A stretch of 64,000 nt of DNA from Aedes albopictus (Eukaryota > Arthropoda > Insecta > Diptera > Culicidae): contig NC_085137.1 in assembly GCF_035046485.1 (NCBI RefSeq), positions 447,148,334 to 447,212,333 on the forward strand. Direction: 5' to 3'. The position numbers were made by a program, and so were the translations under genes. Position 1 is the stretch's first letter. The number at the start of each line of letters is the position of its first letter. The notes under the pieces were generated by a model. The model ran no database searches. It saw nothing but the letters and a program-made list of their open reading frames with translations, and had not been told where the DNA came from. Positions 11,301-19,514 of the stretch are shown here, one piece after another.

Positions 11301-12310
11301 GGACAACTGGAAACAACACGTATTTCAGTGCATGAGTTGCTCAAAGGGACGTTGTACTTGCCTGCACAAGAGTTTCGGAAGACCTCTTCACCGACACCAC
11401 ACACAGGACCGGGACGGCTGCAGGTCGCTGGCGGGAGGGGCTCGACTGTGGTGGGCGGATTCAAGGCTTCCAAGGTACTGGGAGCAGGCGTGCGTCCCGG
11501 TGGCTGGAGCGAGAAGAGATGACGGACGTTGCGCGATGCGGGTGTGCTGGAAACATCATACACTTGAGAGCACGAATAGTTCGTTAAAGCGTTGTACTTG
11601 CCTGCGTATGAATTTTGGAAGACCTCATCGCCGACACCACACACAGGACCGGGACGGCTGTAGGTCGCTGGCGGGAGGGGCTCGACTGTGGCGGGCGGGT
11701 CTGAGGCTTCCAAAAGGCTGAGGGCAGGCGTGCGTCCCGGTGTCTGGATCGAGGAGGTGCTGTTGGAATCACGTTTTGCAGATGCACTGGAAGGTACATG
11801 GATTTCAGGGCGCGAATGGTTGTTCATGGAAGAATGGTACTTGCCTGCATATAGATTTTGGAAGACCTCATCGCCGGCACCACACACAGAACCGGGACGG
11901 CTGTAGGTCGCTGGCGGGAGTGGCTCGACTGTGGTGGGCGGATCCGAGGCTTCCAAAAGGCTGAGGGCAGGCGTGCGTCCCGGTGTCTGGATCAAGGAGA
12001 TGCTGTTGGAATCACGTTTTGCGGATGGTCTGGAAGCTACAGAGATTTCAGGGCACGAGTGGTTGTTCAAGGAAGCGTAGTACTTGCCTGCAAATAGATT
12101 TTGGAAGACCTCATCGCCGGCACCACACACAGGACCGGGACGGCTGTAGGTCGCTGGCGGGAGGGGCTCGACTGTGGTGGGCGGATCCGAGGCTTCCAAA
12201 AGGCTGAGGGCAGGCGTGCGTCCCGGTGTCCTTTGTGGATCTATTGTCTGTCGAGCAGATTCTTCTCTGCAAACACTCTGACGACTTTCCGTTGGTTTTT
12301 TGACTGATTT
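8351..12310 (-). CDS. CR1 ORF2 polyprotein: N-terminal tandem repeats, AP endonuclease, reverse transcriptase
   Basis: The frame is open from 12310 (stop at 12311-12313) to the stop at 8351, with no ATG before about 11830. The first ~325 residues (counted from 12199) are four tandem ~81-residue units. The endonuclease follows: YYQNVGGMN, TETWLD (catalytic Glu), GDFNL, and a terminal TRHHPPLLL motif in the SDH position. The RT domain contains FMPGRSTA, YTDLTAAFDKL (motif A), GIPQGSHLGPLIF (motif B) and FVDDLKLY (motif C; FVDD instead of the usual FADD). The C-terminal region carries the CR1-type SILEYCSVVWNP segment. No stops interrupt 1280 codons. The protein would nick target DNA and prime reverse transcription. 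Lack of a leading ATG suggests translation by frameshift or reinitiation from ORF1. The repeat extension is not usual for CR1 ORF2. Confidence 0.85.
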   Translation of the reverse strand, partial: KSVKKPTESRQSVCREESARQTIDPQRTPGRTPALSLLEASDPPTTVEPLPPATYSRPGPVCGAGDEVFQNLFAGKYYASLNNHSCPEISVASRPSAKRDSNSISLIQTPGRTPALSLLEASDPPTTVEPLPPATYSRPGSVCGAGDEVFQNLYAGKYHSSMNNHSRPEIHVPSSASAKRDSNSTSSIQTPGRTPALSLLEASDPPATVEPLPPATYSRPGPVCGVGDEVFQNSYAGKYNALTNYSCSQVYDVSSTPASRNVRHLFSLQPPGRTPAPSTLEALNPPTTVEPLPPATCSRPGPVCGVGEEVFRNSCAGKYNVPLSNSCTEIRVVSSCPTDGPTVTSTPSSSRAASPSSYQETTVYYQNVGGMNSSVADFRVAISGGCYDIIVLTETWLDARTLSHQIFGDEYEVFRCDRSIENSKKLTGGGVLIAVNCRLKARRVDNPSWIGLEQVWASIKLGDRTLFLCALYIPPDRKREVSLMESHCQSLFSILEIARPRDEIVVMGDFNLSEITWSRTCNGFLYPDVDRSVIHSSASCLLDNYSAAALSQINHVFNQNNRSLDLCFVSAQDIAPLLCEAPTPLVKLTRHHPPLLLAINSKLPIEFVVSPIAVSYDFRKADHRSISELLAGLNWGDILDTEDIEAAARTLSNVLTYVIDRHVPKKLHRHTSRPPWETSELRSLKSGKRAALRKFTRHRTLLLRNYYVRINYEYKRVAKRCFLRYQRGIQRKLKSHPKQFWKFVNEQRRESGLPASMALNDKVASSPQDICNLFADKFASVFVDEELDDNHVARAASTVPQFGQSLSSVDIDENMIARAALKLKTSYNPGPDGIPSAFLKMQINNLLSPLLHVFRLSATTGLFPTFWKFAHMFPVHKKGSRQEVGNYRGITSLCAIAKLFEIVIMDPLFAHCKPYISSDQHGFMPGRSTATNLLCLTSHIIESMSKRVQTDAVYTDLTAAFDKLHHRIAVAKLDRLGIHGPLLQWFQSYLTGRRLSVVIGDCQSSSFAATSGIPQGSHLGPLIFLIYFNDVNMVIEGPRLSFVDDLKLYLRVRSIEDCYFLQRQVDAFAEWCTLNRMEVNPSKCSAISFSNKKRPVLFSYNLSGTQIERVSHIKDLGIVLDEQLSFKKHISYVVGKASSVLGFIFRTAKEFTDVYCLKSLYCALSRSILEYCSVVWNPFYNNGVGRIESVQRRFLRYALRRLPWNNPYRLPSYESRCQLIHLEPLSTRRDTARALLVTDILQGRIECPALLGQIDINVQPRALRNNYMLRLPLNRANYSMFGSVNGLQRNFNRVSSLFDFNVSRQILRRRFSLFFSRST
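11235..12204 (-). repeat. four in-frame tandem repeats of ~243 bp encoding ORF2 N-terminal units
   Basis: Each unit reads from LEASDPPTTVEPLPPAT through SRPGPVCG and EVFQN to GRTPALSL. Units 1 and 2 (nearest the 5' end of the ORF) differ at few residues; units 3 and 4 are more diverged and slightly shorter. Repeated landmarks (the CACCACACACAGGACC text) fall at about 12120, 11877, 11634 and 11394. The units keep the frame, are proline/serine rich and have one conserved Cys each. Confidence 0.85.
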
Positions 12311-13053
12311 TCAAACTCCCGAAAATAAACGTTATCAGGCCACGTTTCCTTGGACAGCGCGGTTTCCTTGAGAGTTTTGCTCAATCCAATCTTGAAAGTG
12401 ACGAAGCTAAGGGTTGCTGGATCTCTATCTTTAGGAACCAGTCTAACCACTTTTGGCACTACATCGGCAGGAAGATTCATACAACTCCTAACGAAGGAAG
12501 TGATGTCATCGTCAGAAGTACAAGGGTCGAATGCTGACAAATAGAGCCAAAACAGTTCCTCTGGTGGTGGAACTGTTTTTACCATTTCGGACGCTGCTTT
12601 GGAACCACGAATTGTCGATGATCTCTCCTTGGGTAGACTCTCCACACGTTTCCGTTTCGGGGTGTTCGGGACGTTACTCGGAGTAAGCATGCGATTAAAA
12701 CCGGACCACGGTGTAGACACCACCGGGGTCATCGAATTCCCGTCGACCTTCGAAGACAAAACTCCAACTACCTTCTTCAGCTCGGCGATTTCGTCTTTAA
12801 GACTGCTCAGGCTAGTCTCGTCGGATACATTTCCAATAACGCAGCGTGAAGAAATATTGCGGAAGGGGTCGTTTTCAAACAAATCAGAGCAATCATCGCA
12901 CATCCAATACACGTTTTTTACGTGTGCTCTCTGATGGTCTTGGAAAGAAAAATCCATTCCCACACAGCAAAAATGGAACGATTTTTTACAATAACCACGA
13001 CAAACAATTTGATCCGATTCGGAGGTCGCATTTTGGCACTTGGCGCAAGCCAT
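12241..13053 (-). CDS. CR1 ORF1 protein: PHD-type zinc finger, coiled coil, RNA-binding-like C-terminus
   Basis: The start is placed at the ATG at 13051-13053 (MACAKC), giving 270 residues; the frame is open up to 13251 but without an ATG. A complete C4HC3 PHD-type finger is visible: Cys3, Cys6, Cys18, Cys22, His27, Cys30, Cys52, Cys55, with Trp50 two residues before Cys52. A short heptad-like segment follows (KDEIAELKKVVGVLSSKV). The C-terminal part (FWLYLSAFDP... to FREFENQS) has the alternating hydrophobic pattern of ORF1 RNA-binding domains of insect LINEs. In CR1 elements ORF1p is thought to package the transcript. The last 70 nt overlap the ORF2 frame, and a slippery heptamer lies within the overlap. 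No stop codon or frameshift was found inside. Confidence 0.8.
   Translation of the reverse strand: MACAKCQNATSESDQIVCRGYCKKSFHFCCVGMDFSFQDHQRAHVKNVYWMCDDCSDLFENDPFRNISSRCVIGNVSDETSLSSLKDEIAELKKVVGVLSSKVDGNSMTPVVSTPWSGFNRMLTPSNVPNTPKRKRVESLPKERSSTIRGSKAASEMVKTVPPPEELFWLYLSAFDPCTSDDDITSFVRSCMNLPADVVPKVVRLVPKDRDPATLSFVTFKIGLSKTLKETALSKETWPDNVYFREFENQSKNQRKVVRVFAEKNLLDRQ
12295..12301 (-). promoter_or_regulatory. candidate -1 ribosomal frameshift heptamer A AAA AAC
   Basis: In the ORF1 frame the codons are TCA AAA AAC, which is the canonical X XXY YYZ arrangement. A one-base backward slip puts the ribosome exactly into the ORF2 frame, which is open there (stop only upstream at 12311-12313). A small stem (GCAGA, six-base loop, TCTGC) lies about 25 nt downstream, farther than is typical for a stimulator, so the structural part is weak. 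Confidence 0.45.
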
Positions 13054-13455
13054 CCCGGGCAGTAATCCGTAAAACCGGAAGAAAAACTGTACTGCCGTAG
13101 TTTTGAACTGAACGCAAGGTCGAACAAAATGTAATCGCCTATCGGTATACCGCACGCGATACAAGGTGTAACGCTCGATGTTGTATGCAAGAACCAAAAA
13201 AAAAAACAATGAGCGCACGGGATGGCGGGAGGTGGGTTCTTTTATTGCCACTGATCACTGAGCAGATTTCTGAAAAATAGCACTTTATCTGGGTGAATGC
13301 ACAGCAGTTCACAGTTAAAACACAAAGAATCCACTTATCGAACGTAAGCACTGTACAGAACGAATATAAACACGATGGAACACGAAAAAACATAAATAAT
13401 AATGCGCTCGATATCGTTCACAACCGTAATTGAACAGTGTTGCCAATTATTATTA

Positions 13456-13615
13456 ATTCTTGAATCTCAGTAGGTTATGCAATGCTATTATTTGTGGCGA
13501 AAATACATACAATTGTTCTTGTAGATTTGAAGGACTTTACTACATGACAGTTTGAAACACGTAGAACATCCCGGATTATATAACACCTTTTGCTATTCTT
13601 GACGAAGGCTAGTTA
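13456..13615 (+). repeat. severed right part of a ~270-bp repeat unit
   Basis: The order TCTCAG, TTATGCAATGCTA, GGCGAAAATACA, TTGTAGATTTGAAGGACTT matches the interior of the units at 7100-7200 and 7850-7940, continuing the unit broken at 8153. Confidence 0.65.
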
Positions 13616-14329
13616 AGAATAAAAAATTGAAATCAGCAGACAGAAGTCAAAAGACAACAGACAGACAAACGAGAAAACACAAAAGATAGAAAATACAATA
13701 GAATACAGAAGACAGAAAACAAATGACAGTGGAGGGAAACTGACAATGTAAGATAGCTAGAGAAGATAGAAAACAGATTACGTAAAATATAAGACATGAA
13801 AAAGAATATTGGAGGCAGCATACAGGAAGATAAAAGAGAAACGTCTTAGATTAAAAAAACAAAACAAAAAAAAACAAATAGAGGATAAAAAGTAAGAAAA
13901 GATGATGGAAGATAAAATGCTGAATACAGAAAACAAAACATCGTAGTTAAACTGGAAACAAAAGACAGAGTACACTAGATAGTAAAACAGAACTCATAAG
14001 ACAACAGACAGAGGCTGCAAAAAGAAGAATGTAGAGATAATAGAGAATAAAAATTCGAAGATAAAAGATAAAAGAAAGACAGAAGATAGAACACAATTAG
14101 CAGTAGATGGAAACATATAATAGAAGTAATGAGCAGGCTAGATGAGATGGTAGAAAACAGAACTTTCAAGATAGAAGACGGAAGGCATACGGTAAATAAA
14201 AAAAAAGTCCAAGAGACAGAAGACAATCAATAGACGTTGATAAAAAGACGTAAAGACGTAAATTAGGAGACAGTTAATAAAATAATGTAAATCGAAGTCA
14301 AAATAAAAAGCAAATTACAGACGTCGAAA
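13616..14329. repeat. degenerate flank of the GATAGAA satellite
   Basis: This is purine-rich DNA with irregular GATAGAA, GACAGAAG, GATAAAAG and AGAAGACAG words, grading into the clean array at 14330. It looks like an older, decayed part of the same array. Minus-strand ORFs (13633-14226) are compositional by-products. Confidence 0.6.
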
Positions 14330-16733
14330 AGTCGGAAGATAGAAGATAGAAGATAGAAGATAGAAGATAGAAGATAGAAGATAGAAGATAGAAGACAGAA
14401 GACAGAAGATAGAAGATAGAAGATAGAAGATAGAAGATAGAAGATAGAAGATAGAAGATAGAAGATAGAAGATAGAAGATAGAAGATAGAAGATAGAAGA
14501 TAGAAGATAGAAGATAGAAGATAGAAGATAGAAGATAGAAGATAGAAGATAGAAGATAGAAGATAGAAGATAGAAGATAGAAGATAGAAGATAGAAGATA
14601 GAAGATAGAAGATAGAAGATAGAAGATAGGAGATAGGAGATAGAAGATAGAAGATAGAAGATAGAAGATAGAAGATAGAAGATAGAAGATAGAAGATAGA
14701 AGATAGAAGATAGAAGATAGAAGATAGAAGATAGAAGATAGAAGATAGAAGATAGAAGATAGAAGATAGAAGATAGAAGATAGAAGATAGAAGATAGAAG
14801 ATAGAAGATAGAAGATAGAAGATAGAAGATAGAAGATAGAAGATAGAAGATAGAAGATAGAAGATAGAAGATAGAAGATAGAAGATAGAAGATAGAAGAT
14901 AGAAGATAGAAGATAGAAGATAGAAGATAGAAGATAGAAGATAGAAGATAGAAGATAGAAGATAGAAGATAGAAGATAGAAGATAGAAGATAGAAGATAG
15001 AAGATAGAAGATAGAAGTTAGAAGATAGAAGATAGAAGATAGAAGATAGAAGATAGAAGATAGAAGATAGAAGATAGAAGATAGAAGATAGAAGATAGAA
15101 GATAGAAGATAGAAGATAGAAGATAGAAGATAGAAGATAGAAGATAGAAGATAGAAGATAGAAGATAGAAGATAGAAGATAGAAGATAGAAGATAGAAGA
15201 TAGAAGATAGAAGATAGAAGATAGAAGATAGAAGATAGAAGATAGAAGATAGAAGATAGAAGATAGAAGATAGAAGATAGAAGATAGAAGATAGAAGATA
15301 GAAGATAGAAGATAGAAGATAGAAGATAGAAGATAGAAGATAGAAGATAGAAGATAGAAGATAGAAGATAGAAGATAGAAGATAGAAGATAGAAGATAGA
15401 AGATAGAAGATAGAAGATAGAAGATAGAAGATAGAAGATAGAAGATAGAAGATAGAAGATAGAAGATAGAAGATAGAAGATAGAAGATAGAAGATAGAAG
15501 ATAGAAGATAGAAGATAGAAGATAGAAGATAGAAGATAGAAGATAGAAGATAGAAGATAGAAGATAGAAGATAGAAGATAGAAGATAGAAGATAGAAGAT
15601 AGAAGATAGAAGATAGAAGATAGAAGATAGAAGATAGAAGATAGAAGATAGAAGATAGAAGATAGAAGATAGAAGATAGAAGATAGAAGATAGAAGATAG
15701 AAGATAGAAGATAGAAGATAGAAGATAGAAGATAGAAGATAGAAGATAGAAGATAGAAGATAGAAGATAGAAGATAGAAGATAGAAGATAGAAGATAGAA
15801 GATAGAAGATAGAAGATAGAAGATAGAAGGTAGAAGATAGAAGATAGAAGATAGAAGATAGAAGATAGAAGATAGAAGATAGAAGATAGAAGATAGAAGA
15901 TAGAAGATAGAAGATAGAAGATAGAAGATAGAAGATAGAAGATAGAAGATAGAAGATAGAAGATAGAAGATAGAAGATAGAAGATAGAAGATAGAAGATA
16001 GAAGATAGAAGATGATAGAAGATAGAAGATAGAAGATAGAAGATAGAAGATAGAAGATAGAAGATAGAAGATAGAAGATAGAAGATAGAAGATAGAAGAT
16101 AGAAGATAGAAGATAGAAGATAGAAGATAGAAGATAGAAGATAGAAGATAGAAGATAGAAGATAGAAGATAGAAGATAGAAGATAGAAGATAGAAGATAG
16201 AAGATAGAAGATAGAAGATAGAAGATAGAAGATAGAAGATAGAAGATAGAAGATGATAGAAGATAGAGGATAGAAGATAGAAGATAGAAGATAGAAGATA
16301 GAAGATAGAAGATAGAAGATAGAAGATAGAAGATAGAAGATAGAAGATAGAAGATAGAAGATAGAAGATAGAAGATAGAAGATAGAAGATAGAAGATAGA
16401 AGATAGAAGATAGAAGATAGAAGATAGAAGATAGAAGATAGAAGATAGAAGATAGAAGATAGAAGATAGAAGATAGAAGATAGAAGATAGAAGATAGAAG
16501 ATAGAAGATAAAAGATAGAAGATAGAAGATAGAAGATAGAAGATAGAAGATAGAAGATAGAAGATAGAAGATAGAAGATAGAAGATAGAAGATAGAAGAT
16601 AGAAGATAGAAGATAGAAGATAGAAGATAGAAGATAAAAGATAGAAGATAGAAGATAGAAGATAGAAGATAGAAGATAGAAGATAGAAGGTAGAAGATAG
16701 AAGATAGAAGATAGAAGATAGAAGATAGAAGAT
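14330..16733 (+). repeat. (GATAGAA)n heptamer satellite, about 340 copies
   Basis: A near-perfect array of the 7-bp unit runs over 2.4 kb. Rare variants include GACAGAA near 14394-14408, GATAGGA near 14627-14640, a T near 15018, GATGATAGAA ten-base units near 16012 and 16252, and AAAG variants near 16510 and 16635. Because seven is not a multiple of three and the complementary unit contains no stop in any register, all three minus-strand frames stay open, giving spurious ORFs of up to 856 codons with the period FYLLSSI. These are not genes. A decayed flank continues from 16734 to about 16900. Confidence 0.97.
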
Positions 16734-17036
16734 GAAAGCAAAAGATAGAAAATAGACGGCAGAAAACAGAAGTAAGATGATAAAAATGGAATAACAGAAA
16801 ACAGACGACAGAACCATAACTTCCAGGTTCCATAGAAGATGGAAGACAGAAGCTATAAAACTGAAAATTGTAAAACAGAATAAAAGGTTAAAAACTGAAG
16901 ATGAAAGATAATGTTTTGTCGATTTGAATTTTATGAATTTTAAAGTCTTACTTTTCTTCCATTCCAGTAGCCAGCGTTACTTTAGGACCACAAATAAAGA
17001 TTTATTTTCTTAGCAGGCAAAATGGAAGGAGCTTAC

Positions 17037-17246
17037 CCAGGCCGCAGGATTTGAGGAGCAATTAATTTCAACGGCCGGTGTCCCCGCACCGTCGGTCGTC
17101 TGTTCGAGGTTCATTATTCGGATTAACACATTCAGACACCGTAGCGAGACCGCCACCAGACAGAGCTTAGCGTACACGTACAGCAATGGAGAGATGATGA
17201 TGGCGAAGTTAATGAATAGCTGCACCCGGATTAACAAGGTGATGCA
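17037..17246 (-). CDS. candidate internal exon of a multipass membrane protein (gustatory-receptor-like)
   Basis: On the minus strand, 70 codons with a strong third-position G/C bias run from an acceptor (GTCGTCAG before 17246) to a strong donor (TGG followed by GTAAGC at 17036-17031). Both ends are phase 0; an in-frame stop lies just upstream and no ATG is present, as expected for an internal exon. Two hydrophobic segments are seen (LFINFAIIISPLLYVYA and KLCLVAVSLRCLNVLI), then a polar stretch with NCSS, a possible N-glycosylation site. The pattern of hydrophobic residues, then SLRCLNVLIR, recalls the L..R...LN..L arrangement of insect gustatory receptors; that family call is tentative. It lies in non-repetitive DNA between transposons. 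Confidence 0.5.
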
Positions 17247-17283
17247 CTGACGACATACAACAGCCGGTCACTAAGTATGCCTA

Positions 17284-17455
17284 TAAGGGACCGTTCATAT
17301 ACCACGTATACTTTAAGGGGGAAGGGAGAATCTGGTCAAAGTCACATTTGGCAGGTTTTCACATTTTTGTACGGACTAAAGTCTAGCAGGGAGGAAGAGG
17401 GGTGGGTCTGAAATGACCAAAATTTGGTCTACCTAGTTTATGAACAATCCGTAAG
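17284..17455. mobile_element. short TIR element, GGGACCGTTCATATA-type ends
   Basis: The left AGGGACCGTTCATATA is matched by an imperfect inverted TTTATGAACAATCCGT at about 17438-17453. The interior includes a purine-rich GGGGGAAGGGAG tract close to the left end, a layout common to a mosquito MITE group. The boundary and target duplication are not certain. Confidence 0.4.
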
Positions 17456-17749
17456 CGCCTATGAAATTGGTTTCGGTAGCCTAATAAGCGTCGTCGCGTC
17501 GGACGAGGGTGAACTTGTTTGCCCAGAGCTGAAGAGGGATATTTCAGGTGGTAACGGAGTTAAACAGTAACACAAAAAATACATGTTTTTAAATTTATGT
17601 ATTAACTGACTTAGTCACTCGATATTCTAACTGTTGCATTCGTTAGTTATATTCAACGTAACAAAAGCCACATATAAGTTAATTAAAATCTCAGGGTGTA
17701 ATTAAACAAACAATTTACATACACCATGGAATTTAGTTATCTTTGATAC

Positions 17750-17975
17750 AGTTACAGCCTATCCGGAGACGGCGGGTTTAATTCTAGTTCCGGTCAGCAA
17801 AATTTTCGCGACACCCTGGCCATAGTGTATCATTGTACTTGTCACAACAATCTACAGATTCAAGCTATGGCAGGCAAAGAAAGCCATTCATTAATAACTG
17901 TGGAAGTGCTCAAAGAACACTAAGTTGAAGAGAGGCAGGCCAAGTTCCAGTGGAAACGTAGAGCCATAAAGAAGA
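17750..17975 (+). mobile_element. tRNA-related SINE copy (Feilai-like), 5' incomplete
   Basis: It shares CCGGAGACGGCGGGTT and CATAGTGTATCATT text with the copy at 1-135 (opposite strand), and TAATAACTGTGGAAGTGCTC plus GAACACTAAG with the copy at 57665-57955. The B box is mutated (GTTTAATTCTAG). The 3' end runs into AAAGAAGAAGAA near 17965. 17460-17749 shows nothing recognisable, and neither does 17976-18200. Confidence 0.65.
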
Positions 17976-18298
17976 AGAATGATACAGTTATACACGTACG
18001 CGCACACCGCCGTGTTCTAATCGAACCAGTAATCGCATTCAGCTGATTTTCCCGGAAAAGGCACCCCGTTTGCTTGCTAGGTAGGTACAGTAAGCAGCCG
18101 CCAGAACAGGGAAAAGCCAGAAAACGCACACCCGTGAAAGCGTGTGGGTGTCCTTTGATCAAATTTTACCCTGTTCGCTTAGCAATTTCTTCTGAGTGTA
18201 GTAGGGGAAAGTGGGGTAAGATGCCACTTTTCAAACTTTCATCGTTTTCAAAGATTTGTTGCTCATTTGTTAGGCTCTTGAAGTGGTAACAGCAACTA

Positions 18299-18896
18299 CA
18301 GTATGCGGCAGGAAAAAATGCGAAAGTGTTTTTCAACTTCAAACCTCATTTTCGTCCATTTGACATTAACCAATCTATGTTTCAACGTTCCATGATCTAT
18401 AATAGGCTAGTTTTCTGAAAAGTTAATTAAAAAATTTCCCATTTTGGTCACTAACCTTCACAGGGCGGCGCCTGAAGATGAAGACAACCAGAATTTTCAA
18501 ACCGCAGAAAATCGCACAGGTCGCTAAATTTCGCATCTGATAAAACAAAATTATTGATTTTCTCTACAATATCATCAAATATATGTACTTATTTCATCTG
18601 GTATGTGAAACTACATGGCTCTGGATCAGTGTGGTCTGGTTGTTCATCGAATTTGAGCTAATTTTGTTACTGTTATAGTCATTTTGTTTAATGACCATTG
18701 GGCGCGCAGTTTATTGATATCCGCTAATTAGGCCTACATTATCACATGTTAAACATCAAATGTGTTCATTTTTATTTTTCAGTGCTAGAATATAGACATT
18801 GACAGATACACTGTCATGAAAAAATACACATATATATCCTATATTTAGCGTGTAATAGTGCCTTGAACTTTTCGCATTTTTTCCTGCCGCACCCTG
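18299..18896. mobile_element. Tc1/mariner-type MITE, TA target duplication
   Basis: The left end CAGTATGCGGCAGGAAAAAA and the right end inverted (TTTTTTCCTGCCGCACCCTG) match over about 30 bases including ATGCGAAA. The element is flanked by TA on both sides (18297-18298 and 18897-18898). It is 598 bp with no ORF of note. CAG ends plus TA fit the Tc1/mariner superfamily. Confidence 0.75.
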
Positions 18897-19168
18897 TAGA
18901 CAATATTTGCTCGATGCTTCAGCAAAAATATTCACTAAACTATTGCATTTTCATCGATTTTCAGCGATTTCAAAAACTGGTTCGTAAAACGGAAGTGGTG
19001 CAAAAAGGCCATCTGCCATGGGGTAAGATGCCACTTCATGAAAACATTCAAAAATTACGTCCATTAGTTTTTGAGCATTTCAGACTTCCTTCCTTTCCTC
19101 TGTCCCGCTTGTTTCATATACTCAATAAATGAAGTGTCGCCCCCTCCCCGTAAAACGATGGTCGTCAT

Positions 19169-19469
19169 TGTTGGCGCGCCAAGTTGGGCTGGCAACCCTA
19201 TCAATAACTTAGCGCAAATAATAACTCAGTAGGCACAACAGTGCATTGTTTCGAAGTAGTTTAGCGGAGAAGATCGAAGTAGTTTGTAAATGGTTTGAAA
19301 CCTACCGGAATAGAAACACTAAGATTTGTAAGTGAATTTACATTAGTTTAGGAGAAATAATTAATGATGAATAAACTTGATTTCAGTTTGAGCTGATCAA
19401 CCAAACAACGGTTTTATATCTGCTACAAAGAATTAGTGTCGTGATTGAATCACTCCCCGCGCTTCAACA
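19169..19469 (+). repeat. 5' LTR of the BEL element
   Basis: 301 bp, TG...CA ends. It contains AATAAA-like words near the 3' third (ATGAATAAAC around 19368-19377). The bases directly after it (from 19470) are AATTCAAAAAATC, with no obvious TGG-type primer binding site. Confidence 0.9.
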
Positions 19470-19514
19470 AATTCAAAAAATCTTATTTCAACCACCGCAA
19501 AGCATTGTATCGAT

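Larger units (their letters stand above)
8154..13455 (-). mobile_element. CR1-clade (T1/Q-like) non-LTR retrotransposon, apparently full length
   Basis: On the minus strand the order is 5' UTR, ORF1 (PHD-type zinc finger), ORF2 (endonuclease plus reverse transcriptase), short 3' UTR and a tail of (AAAT)n units ending near 8154. Flanking DNA at 8153 and 13456 belongs to the same ~270-bp repeat unit, so both ends are defined to within a few bases. A short ~5-bp similarity (CTTCT / ATTCT) may be the target duplication. CR1 elements typically have a PHD/coiled-coil ORF1 and an AP-endonuclease ORF2 without RNase H, as here. Both ORFs are intact over 5.3 kb, which points to recent insertion and possibly a competent copy. 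Confidence 0.85.

Noticed and set aside
12241..12294. Strong stem or pseudoknot supporting the -1 frameshift
   Set aside because: Only a five-base stem about 25 nt downstream is visible; spacing and stability are poor, so it is not listed as a separate feature.
14263..16833. ORFs of 856, 808 and 599 codons (FYLLSSI repeats)
   Set aside because: They are translations of the (TTCTATC)n complement in three frames of a simple satellite; no start context, domain or unique part supports a gene.
19470..19500. Primer binding site for the BEL element
   Set aside because: The bases after the 5' LTR lack a TGG-type start or clear tRNA 3'-end complement that I can recognise; not annotated.
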